Assembly: GCF_037392515.1 (NCBI RefSeq) | Contig: NC_090282.1 | Span: 56,630,843 to 56,694,842 of the forward strand | Origin: Haliotis asinina | Taxonomy: Eukaryota > Mollusca > Gastropoda > Lepetellida > Haliotidae | Reading direction: 5' to 3' | DNA length: 64,000 bases | Shown here: positions 11,701 to 23,290 of the stretch, in pieces | Numbering within the stretch: position 1 is the stretch's first letter | Layout of the letters: every line of letters begins with the position of its first letter | Made by a program: the position numbers and the translations under genes | Notes under the pieces: generated by a model | What the model was told of the DNA's origin: nothing | Seen by the model: the letters and a program-made list of their open reading frames with translations, nothing else | Databases searched by the model: none

Positions 11701-14700
11701 ATTATATCACATAATGGGACTTACTAAATGTTTTTGAGGGGTGCTACGGGAGGGGCAGGGTACACCCTTTTCGTGAACACCTGATATCATCCCTACGTCA
11801 TAGCGGTTCATAAACACATGCTTTACTCTCTTTTCTCATGCTGACAATCACTGAATTATTTGGTCCAGTAGTATAGAAAATAGTGGAACTGCTTCAAATC
11901 CTTCCCTGAGACTTAATTTTAAAAAATAAGGCTTTGGGAAGGCCCTAATCCCGTTCCACTATTGTCCATACTACATAGGTGCACTATAATTGGTCGACTA
12001 GTTTTCGAGAAATGGACTGTTAAGTGAGCCTGTGGTCGGTCGTGAAAAGGCCAAAATGGCCAACGTTTTGTTGTAATTTAGTCTGAATTAATCAAGTGAA
12101 GTCATCGAGAGTGTTCCCAACCCAAAACGAAATAATCACTGCTTAGTGAACATGGTGCTAGCCTGGCAAAAGGCTTACGATCTAACGTATTGTTGTGTTT
12201 GTAATATAATGGACAAGTTAGGGATGTTGGCGTTTTTATGACTGATATTTCATCATTGTCTCAATGAATAAACAGATCATTATTCATAACTTCAAACTTC
12301 ACGTATATCCCTAACTATTTTTGTCCAGTATATATTCAGCTGAATGAAACGCAGCTCTCGCCAGTTCCCCGAAGTGTTTTGCTACCATCCCGTTAGGACG
12401 TAGTTGTAGGAGATGAGAGCTGCCTGAAGGTGGATGAAAACGCAGGTCTCGGCAATCGCCGCCTTGGTACCGTCTAAGCATGACAAGTATCAGTGCGTGC
12501 GTGTGTATAGGCACAGCTGTGGTGATACACGGTCTTTTGACAGCTGCCCGAAGGTGAATGAAATGCAGGCGTGCTACCATCTCGTATTTGTGGCGTTGTC
12601 AGAGCTGTCTGAATGTTAATAAAACGCAACCTCACTACCGCCTCTAGGGGTGAGTATTAGTGCGTGTGTGTCTCGGCTGTTTATAACGATGATACACGGG
12701 TGGCTGACTAGCGAGGATACAGCTGTCTGAAGGTGAACTAAACAGTCCTCCTGGGGGGTTCCCTCACTATGGTATAGTATAGGAGTGGCTCCAAGTGAGC
12801 GATGTGGGTGCAAGAGTCTCAGTGGGTGGGTGTTTATCTCGGATTTCATAATGCATGGTTGGCTGACTAGCAAGGCAACAGGTGCTTGATGGTGAATGAA
12901 ATGCAACTCTCGCCCCCGTCTAATTGTTGAGCTGGTGCCGTTGGCGACGGCCGACTGAATAGCGAGGTGATAGCCGTCTCAAGGTGAATGAAAGCAGTTA
13001 TCAGCAGTCCTTCCGAGGTGGTCGCCTCGGCCTGTTATTTGGCTGTGATGTCCGCGGAGTAATTTATCGTGATTCTTCTTCTGTAATAAATGTTTGGTTT
13101 TCATGAGGAGGGCTTCTGGGGCCTGCTCCCTCCCTTGTTCTATGAGCTTTTCTTCCTCTTCTTTGCTGAAGACACGACATTTACGATACTTGGTTTGAAT
13201 CTTCTCTGGTATTTTCCGAGTTCCGAGAGTACCAAACTCCTCTTCTGAGACTTTGTTTGCCTGACAGCGTGGTGGAAATATGATCTTCTATTATGTGAGC
13301 TTCAATTCTGCCAGAACTCTGATTTTGTCACGTTTATTTGCATTGAGTTGCTGTCTGCGAGACACATACGTGGGTGCCAATCTGATCAACCCCGTTGCTC
13401 AGCCCATTATTTTGATGCCCAGCACCATGGACACGGTAATGATGGACAACAACCTGATGCCTGACTCACCTAATCCCATACTGGATGTTCCCAGGGCAAT
13501 GATTGCGCAATCCACATAATTGACGGCAATATTTTTTGGTACAAAACTCTCTGCATGTCGCGCTCCAGTTCGATATGCTGTTTGATTCACAAAACTGCTG
13601 CAACCGAAACCCATCTACAGTTGTTTCCAACATATTCGCCACGTCATCCACGACCAGGCACAGTCCTATTCTGTGTTCTTGCAGGTTTTCCCTTTCACGA
13701 TAAGACATTCAATTTATCCCCCATCAATCGTCAGTGAATATACTTGAGTTTAATAAAATCAAAATGTTCAGGTGTTAAGATGGCCTTCAATGCAAAGATT
13801 GAATGAACTTGCATACCCTGTAGCCCATCGAGGTGTGTGGTGGGGGCTCTTGCTGGTCATATGCAAATACGACATTATTGATTTCGATGCCGTTTATGCC
13901 AGCGGATTTTCATCTCATCCAGAAGTCAGCATTTGTGCCGGGACATCTCTAAATAAACCTTTATGATAAGTATTGTTTATACCCAAGAGTCTGGCTCTTC
14001 ATTAAATTTGTTAAAATACATCCATTGGTTTCCCTTCTCTGGATAGGAGACAAGCGTGTAACCCGTTACATCTGTAAATGACAATACATGCAGTCGCTTT
14101 TCCTCAGACTGAATAAAACTATCCAGTAGACCCCCCTTGGTTTTTAGTTCTACAAGACTGTGATCATCATCTGTGATGGGATAGGGGTAAGAAGGCATGA
14201 GATTGATAATCCAGTTCAACTGAGATTCGACGATGTCTTCTCGTTGAGCATATGCACCCTTCTGAATTGCAGTCCGTACAGGTCGTTTTCTTCCTCGGGC
14301 ACAATGAATCCTTCCATGTCCCTGAAATAGGCTAGCGTGATGTTGTGATGGTGCATATTGCATATGAGTGTGTTACAAATTAGTTTTCAGTTGGTTTTCC
14401 GATAATGTCTCTGGCGTGCACCTCAAGCTTATGAAATGTATGGAAAATCCTAGCTGTTCATATCATGCCATTGATATTCATTCACACGCACGCAAATGGA
14501 ACAAATGTGGCCGTGTTGTTGCTTGGACCACTGAAGTTGGATGCCTTTCACAATTTCGATGATGCTGTTTGGTGGTTTACCAAGGAAGTCTTGGATGACC
14601 AGTGAGGAATTCGTTGAATTCCGACACCACTTGCAACTCTGCATTTTGCGTCCTCGGTTTGTTCGATATAAAGTGGGCTGCCTTATGCAACATCGGACGA

Positions 14701-17700
14701 TGATTGAGGTGCATTTTTGCATCGGCAAGTAAGCAGCGTTCCTTTGTTCATGATTTTTGACAAGTAGTGATTCTTGTTTTCCATGAAAATGAGAGGAGAG
14801 CCAACCATGATGTGCGTTTCAGATCACTGAGCGTGTTATTGATGTCGTCCAGGTTGGACAGCTCGTCCATTCATCTTCGTCATTACCTCTTGTTGTTCAC
14901 TGCTCCTGTGGTGCTGAAATTGCCTAGGTCGTTGTTGCCACCACCATCACAACCATTCCTGACTGGCACGTTGACGCATCTGTAAGTGTTGTTTCTCAGT
15001 TTCAAGGCATACAGTTTGCTGTCGATACATTTCTTGCAAAGCAGTGATAAAAACAATTCACTGGCATGGCTCTCAACAGGCTGGAAGGCCATTTACCTTG
15101 CACGTTGCCCTTTATGCTCAGCTGACTGAGCTGAACGCACAGCTCACGGTAATGGATAATGCTCGGGAAATTCGATTCGGACAGTTTGACGAAGTACGAG
15201 GTCGTTCTTGGAAAACCTGAGCATTTTCACCATGGGTCAACCTAGTTTGATGGGTCAGTCTCCAGTCATTACCTTGAGTGTACCGTCAAACTCGCCGAGT
15301 TTGAGCTTGCTGTGAAGGGTTAGAAGATTTCGTACTTCAGCATGCACATGTAAAACCACAGGCGCCCACTGCGGGTCCGAAAAATCGATAAACTAAGTCC
15401 GGTTTACTATCCAACCCCCTTACAATATAAACTATATACAAAACAAAAATGCAGTTTGTATTATTAACCAATGAGATTCCCGGAGGTCATGAAGCATGTC
15501 GCTGACGATCTAGTTTTGTATAACTTCCGGTACAGCAACTCCGTCTTTGGTGATTTAATAAAAACAAGTCGTGAGACTTTTAAAATACGATATATTCAAT
15601 GACGAGTCCGAAATTGGTCTGTTTTCGATCACGTCGCCGTGATTTGGTGATGCACATTTATCGTTTATATAGTAAGGGGGTTGGATAGTCAACCGGACTT
15701 AGTTTATCGGTTTTTCGGACCCGCGGTGGTCGCCTGTGTTTAAAACCCATTGGTCAACACACGGTGTACATTGTTCATGAACAGCTTGTTGTTGTTTGTC
15801 TCTGCACTGATGTTCAACCACCACTTGTGATTCCCGGGGGCGTGATGTACATGTTACATACATGTAAGACGCTATCATATATATTCAATATGTATGCACC
15901 GGGAGCGTTTTACCCTAAAAGCAATGTTGATCCCACCCGGATGAACGTCGTGGTGGATGCCAAGGACAGTTCCCACATTTCAGCATGATTCATCAACGTC
16001 TTTCAAAAGTATAGGTTTTTGGTCATGAATGTCAAAATGGTGCACGCTTGGTTTAACAACCTGATGAAGTTCCTGCAGTTCATTTTCGCCATGTGGTGCA
16101 TAACGACCAGTTGCATCGTGACGCTGAACAACACACATCACAATCTGCTGAGTCAGTCCATGTTTTTGTTCATGTGTACTACCAAATCAGATGCATTCTG
16201 AAAGAAATCGGTGCACCGCTTCTGCAGGGCAAGGCATGGAATGCAAAAAATAACCCATATGGTTGGCGTGGGTATGAACCCATTTGCATTTGCTGGGTAC
16301 CAAGCATGGTTTGGGCATTCATTTGCATTTGCTGGGTACCACGCATGGCGTGGGCATTCATTTGCATTTGCTGGGTACCAAGCATGGTTTGGGCATTCGA
16401 GGAAGGCAGCAAAGAGCTGGTGATGGATTGGGGCTACATCATTACCTTGTGACGAACGAGTGGAACAACGATAACATGGCTTTTGGCAACAGCAATGATT
16501 ACCACGTGTATAGGTTCCAACAGGGCCCTGCGGACAATTCGAAAATGTTGATGCTGGACACAGTCGTGCGGGCACCATGCGGTTGAACAAGTCGATTCAA
16601 ATATATCGCTGGGCAATACTGGGTGTGCAGACGCAAACACATTCTGGTATCTTGGATCAAGAGCAATGTGTTTTACTAAGCGGATCTCTGGAGAATGACA
16701 ATGACAATGCACATCAAGGCACCTGCGACTTTAAAGTGACTCGGTTGAACAAGGGGTATGGTTTCACAGCAGAGCAGCTAGCCAAGATCATGCCGGCCAA
16801 ACGAGCCATCACAAAACTGATTTTGCGTGCCATTTTACCGGTCAGTGACCACGTTCAATGACTGTGGCAAAGTCGTTTGCACGCCAAAATCGTTTGTCGT
16901 GATCCCGACAGCTATGCTGTGGACAATATCTCTCTGGGGTGCTATATGGCATCGAGATTCACCACCAGTACTCTGGAAAGCTATCCATCCTGTACGTCGA
17001 GTCCTGAGCCACCGACGATCATCAAGGACAAGAGTAACACACTGTGGAATGTCAACCTAAAATGACGCGGTGATCAAAGATATCGATCTCGTTGATATGT
17101 CGCTCGGGGAGTACCTGACCAACAAGTACACCCTGTGACTGTAAAAGTGATCCACAGATTACAACAGGCTGCACGGTGTCGGACGTCGCATTGACAATGG
17201 CAGCGAGGGGATCACCGTCCAGGTCACCAAGATCTGGGCAAACTAAACTTTTACTTGCATGTGATCATGGATGTGCAACTGAACATAGACAGTGGGAGAT
17301 TTGTGCAAGCCATCTATTGATCTGCCTTGTGATTCTCACTGTGCGATCATGTGTGACCAGATCGGGTGTGGGAAAACAGTCTTCGTGCTTTAAAAAGTCC
17401 ATTGATTGAAAACCTCTCCACCGATTTTACTCAAATACATGCACCACAGCAGTAGGGACCTGTCACTGTAACACCTGCTGTGTGACAATAGTGTGAGGCG
17501 ACGTTGGACATTTTAGTCTTTTCAATGCAAAATTGGATTACAATTCGTCGAATAGTTTTTGAGATATTGACTTAAGTGAACATGTGGTCTGTCGGCACCT
17601 CTGTAGTAGTATAGACCGTAGTGGAACGGGATGAGGGCCTTCTCAGAGCATTAAGTGAGAAATAAAGGCTCGGGGAAGGACCTGAGCCCGTTCCACTATT

Positions 17701-20700
17701 GTCTACACTACTGGTCCAGACCCGATTTGTTTACAAACATCATACAGCTGTAATAACTGCTCATGATACAATCATAGTTGTACAATCAACTCTGCTTTGG
17801 GCAGAGATTTCTTATGAATGTTCAAAGGATTTTGTAGCTTTTGACAAAACGAACTTACCATGAGCTAAACCAAGCAGAAAATCAGAAATGTTATACGATG
17901 CATGATTACGTACTCGCACAAAACTTGTCATGTAGAGATCAATAGTGCAGTAGTGAGGTGTGTGCCCATCACACAGAAGGCCCCAAATCGATCCCCAGTG
18001 GAAGAACCAAGGTTCGGGCCCCAAGGTAGGCACACTTGTTCAATATTCGTGGACAAGGTACATACTTAAATCCAGATTGTCTCCGTTTACCCAGTTGTAA
18101 AATGGGTACCCATGAGGATGTGCTGGCAAATGTGAGTGTTTAGTTCAATGCGCCTATCAGGCAGCATTTCTGTATGATACCCAGAGAGGTGAAAAACTAT
18201 TTGATAGTACGATGGTGTCATATGCCATCAATGACAGCAATGTATATACATAACACCTTGAGCAGGTAATGTGCCTGGATATGTGCGTCATATAAGCAGA
18301 CCGTTACATACAATTACTATCACGTGAAATATACATCACAAACAGTGGTAAAGAGTACCTTGTAGCAAGTTTCCATTTGCCTCCGCTTATTCCGAATGTG
18401 CTTCCACAATTAAACCCAAGCCAGCCCCACCTGAAAATTAAAGGCCTTTTGCAATTTTTTCCCCAACGCAAATATTCAAGATTACAATCATAAAATGATT
18501 TTTCAACATATTTCAACAGCGTAAACTTATAACAAAGGTAATGTTAGTCATTTTTATCTTAAATCTACAATTCCACTGGAGGATGTACGACAAAAAAACA
18601 CCCACCAGAGCATGAACAATCCCAAGAGAGTATTTACAGGGTTGGAAGATGGTATGTGCTGGTAGATCCTGCTGTCCTTCATGAAACGTCCTTTCCTGGG
18701 TTTCAGCATCACTGCTGCAATGAGTGCGGTCACTCCCCCAACTAGGTGGACCGGCCCCACTCCAGCCACATCTACAACGAAAAGCTTCTTCAGCCAGCCC
18801 TGGTCCGCCCACACCCAGTGAGCGGGGAACGAGTAGACGAAAGTGTTAAAGAGGGAGAACACGATGTATGCCATCAGTTTGGTTCGTTCGGCCATTGCAC
18901 CTGAATGGAGGAAATGGTCATTGTTATTACATGCATCTTTTGATACAGGTGTGAGAATTTGTGGAGATAACTAACCATTTTAAATCGAGGACAATGGATT
19001 GAAAATCCCCCTTGTTTTACATGTGTCATTCAAATACATGTATCTCTCTCTCTCGAGAGAGGAACTGTACGTTCAATATCTAAAAAGACTAACTTGACCA
19101 GTGGGTTGGATGCATATCCGACACTCCACTCTTAAGCTCTGGAACAACTGGGCAGCGTTCCCGTTTAGAATATGTCATCAGCAACCAATGCCTGTCATGG
19201 GCTAAGTAACTACACTAATGTTTGCGATTATAATGCTAAGTCTATGGTCATGATGTCAATCACAGGACTGTCTGGTACAGACTTACTGCTTATAGGGCGC
19301 GGTGTCTGGGATTTGGCGGCATTAACAAAACACAAACCTGATACAATCGTTGTTGCCGTTGTTGCAAAGGAGGCTTGGAACACGAATTTGGAGTAGATGT
19401 TGCCAATGTTTTCTCCGTCTGCAATGAAAAAAATGAAAACTGAACAGATGCATACTGGAACCAGAGTTCAGTTAGTTGGTACTTAACTGTGAAGCCATGC
19501 TGGAATGTAAGAATTCAGGACAATTGTCAAAGAAGACAATCAGTGTTGTAAAAACACACACAAAGCCATCTTGGTGGCCACAGAGAAGGATGTGTAGGGA
19601 CAGGTCAAGGAAGTATTTCCCATACACGTACATGTCAGCTTCAACAAGATGTCTCAACAGAGGGCTTTTACGGTCACAAAACTGTAAACAACAATGTTAC
19701 TTCAGTGACAGTTTGGGTCGATTATACTTGCTTTGTATATAAAATAAGTTGACGTGTTGAGATTCGCTCACCTGGATTAAGGAAAAAGTAGCCCACACCA
19801 GTGAAACCGTTGGTCCCAGGATCCCCACCAAACGTCAAGCCGTACCCCAGGGACCAGTAGGTGATCCCACCAAACACAACATCCACAACGTTCTTCAACA
19901 TGATGTTAACTTCGTTCTTCCTGCTCGCCATCCCGCTCTCCAGCAACCCAAAACCTGCAATATAAGTCATATCTTAGAATAGTATTTCATGAAGGGCCAA
20001 CTGCAATACACCTCAATCCAGATGATCTGCAGATAAGGTTTTATCAATGTTTCCGTATTGAATGGACTTGGCACAGTATTTAAAACAACTAGGAGATCTC
20101 AGGATACTTAACTGCCTCCAGACATCTGACACATATATTATCTCCTTCCATATATTTTTGCATCTGTGTCATCACATATTACCTTTTTGATAAACTTCTT
20201 GGCCGCCCAACTGACTCATAGGATGTAGACACAAAGTACAAATATATCCAATGCAAAAACGCAATTGTATGATACATGTGGTCTTTCCCTTGGGAACATT
20301 ACCTAATACAGGCTATTCCTGATGGCAAAAATATCATGAGATGGATTGATAGACTGTCGACGGCGCTTTCTTCTTGATTCAAGCGTTAAATACCTATCAG
20401 TACCATGCACTGTATAAAGAATTACCAGACCATTAAAAAATCAGTATCCTGGATCAGGCTACCAAGGCGTGTTCACAAGAAAGGCAACATTTCTTATAAA
20501 ACATTGCGTACTGACGACTTAATCGATGTTACGTAATTCAATGTAAGTACGTTTTCTGAACATTGACAACAATGCCGTTGTCTCAGAGATTTGGGATTGA
20601 AGACAAATAGATGTGAATGAGTGAGTGCGGTCGTTGGAGAATTAATCTTCAGAGACAGACGGTCTATAATCAACGAGGTGAAACCGTAGTATTCACGGAA

Positions 20701-23256
20701 GACCAACCGCGGTTGGTGCTGCAGTGCCTCAGCATGGAAACTGGCAGTTGTAGAAATGTCAGCGAACTGGACACAACGACAAATCGGACTCTAACATCAT
20801 TAACAGGAAATTTGCAGGAAGGTTCCAATTTGTTACATCTTTGAGGGGCATTTAGAAGTGGAAACATAAATCTGGCGTTACAATTTGTAACTTTACAAAG
20901 GCAAACTCTAACCTGGATCACAGTGATTACACGCTCACTGTACCTTGTTGCCTCAACGTAACATTTGCAGGTGGTTCAGGGATCACCATGGCAACAGTTA
21001 AACATTGTTAAGCATTTATATCTAATATGTAAACAATGAGTTAGGTGCATGCTCTTTGTTGCTTGGTGTCTTCAGTAACTCATACGTGGTATATGCTGGG
21101 GAAGTCTGTAAATATTATTAGTTGGTGTTAAACTGGCAAATAAATGCAATCTTTGACACGGGTGTGTTATGTCTTAAGGCATATTTGTATTGAAATGATA
21201 AAGATTATGTCATCCTAGGCAACGTAATAATCATAATGGTATTATTCGAAGTATACTTCGATCAAACGTTTACAGACTTTGCACCGTGGTGGTCTAACGT
21301 GACAATTGCAGATTGATACGATAATACTGGGATCAAGAGGCAAAACGTTTACAGACTTTGCACCGTGTTGGTCTAACGTGACAATTGCAGATTGATACGA
21401 TGATACTGGGATCAAGAGGCAAAACGTTTACAGACTTTGCACCGTGTTGGTCTAACGTGACAATTGCAGATTGATACGATGATACTGGGATCAAGAGGCA
21501 AAACGTTTACAGACTTTGCACCTTGTTGCTTTGGCGTGACTAATACGGGTGTGTTCAGATAATACTGGAACACAGGGGAAAAACGTTTACAGAGTAGGAT
21601 CCTGCTATTCCACCATAGCATTTGGAGGTGGTTCAGGGATCACTTTTGACCCCGATATATGCAATGAAACCCACGGAAACAATATGTAAGCCGAGATAAA
21701 TTATGCTCGATGTATGCTCTGATTATGTTTGGCGTCTGCAGCAACTTAAACGTCTTACGGAGGAACGGTATATACCGGAGAAATCTGTTAAAATCATTAG
21801 TCAGAGCTAAACTGGCAAATAAATGCAATCGTTAGTACATAAGTTTTATATTTGAGTTCAAGTGTATATTGAAATTATCAAAATTATATCATTCTAAGCA
21901 ACTTTATCATTAACGGTATTATTCAAATATTACTCCTTAACTCTGAAACATTTTTGTGTCTGAGCGACGGAATGTTTTAAAATTTCTTCATAATATTCGC
22001 ATAGTTTAATTACAGAAGTACGGAAGCGTATTAGGGCCACGGCGAAAAATGTTTTTGGTGCCAAAAGGAGTCAAAAAGGAAATGGTTTCCGTGTCTGGGG
22101 GAACTAAGTTCACCATTTCAGATTAATCTATAACATATATCGAGTATCTCTTTCAGGAGATACTAAGTCCTACGTAGGAGATAGTAAGTTCTACTTAGGA
22201 GATATTAAGTACTACGTCAATCTGCCGACATATACACATTAAAAATGTGAATATCTATAAAATACGGAAGCGTATTAGGGCCTCGGTGAAATTTTTTAGT
22301 GTCATTATCTCCTACGTAGGAGATACTAACTCACTAGACTCACTGATGTAAATGAAGCCGCATACTTCAGTGACCTGTTCTAAACTGGATTTTGCAAAAT
22401 AATCCATACTGTTTAAAGGTGCTGTTTAGACATGGACTGATGTATAATAAAACAAATTCGTAACGTTGCTGACAAGGTTTTGTCATGCGTTTAACCAAAG
22501 ATTGAACTCGGTGAAAAATGGCAAAATCCCATCAAAACTTTACACCAAAACTCAGCAGTTCCCATGCACGATATTTGCACATGCTTTTCAGCAGTTTGAT
22601 GAACTATCCTTGTGCATTTATTCTGCATAAGGTTTGCAGTTGTTTCCCCCAAGTTGGTGGAGAAATATAAACTTCGTTGAAACCATGTATACATATATAA
22701 CAGATAGAGTGTGTTGTAAGTGAGTGTAGACTTGTGATGGGTAGTGTAATTGTTGCATATTACTTTCATGTGTGGGGCCGACTGTTGTACTCGCGTTCAG
22801 TTTGCCATATTGTTAGGGTTGTAGTTAGTTCACTGTATGGTACCCTTCGTTACATTTTTCTATTATGCCCTAGATATTTCAGAGGTCGTTGCACTTTAGT
22901 CCTAATCTGCGTGCACAGACATGTCTATCGGTGGCAGTCTGTGCGTACTTATATCCTTATACTTATGCACAAATCTATAATGACAATCTTTTGCCTTTTT
23001 TTATTTGCTTTACGCCACATTCAACACAAATCCACCACAGTCAACTTCTAAACAATTACGAAAAAATAAAGACAAGCGGAGGACGTGTCATAACGAGAAT
23101 TTCATATCAGACCTCCTCTGTCCGTCTGTCCGTGTGTGTGCGTGTGTGAGTGCGTGAGTGCGTGTGTGTATCCGTGTGTGTGAGAGAGAGAGTGAGAGAG
23201 GGAGAGCACCCTTAACTGCAATTAGATCAAGATCCACGTCACCCAAACGTAACAAA

Positions 23257-23290
<34 letters not shown>

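Larger units (their letters stand above)
11868..17711. mobile_element. 5.84 kb element with palindromic termini and 7-8 bp target duplication
   Basis: Both ends carry a palindrome of about 106 bp beginning GTAGTATAG and ending CATACTAC or CACTAC. The outer flanks are direct copies of TGGTCCA(G), at 11861-11868 and 17712-17719, and the two flanks are the two halves of one SINE. So the whole unit arrived as one insertion into a SINE, within intron 5 of the minus AMT gene. The interior holds a divergent tandem repeat, fragmented coding sequence on both strands, a nested MITE and a 39-bp minisatellite. No intact transposase, integrase or replication protein was recognised. A 7-8 bp duplication fits cut-and-paste families such as hAT, Merlin or Mutator better than the 6 bp of Maverick/Polinton. 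The family remains unidentified. Confidence 0.75.

Noticed and set aside
16153..16712. Several overlapping ORFs of 92-145 codons on both strands
   Set aside because: The 39-bp repeat, a multiple of three, keeps frames open on both strands; none is continuous with recognisable coding sequence.
11868..17711. Calling the 5.84 kb element a Maverick/Polinton or a parvovirus-like integrant
   Set aside because: The 7-8 bp duplication does not fit the usual 6 bp of Polintons, and no polymerase, integrase, NS1 helicase or capsid protein could be identified with confidence.
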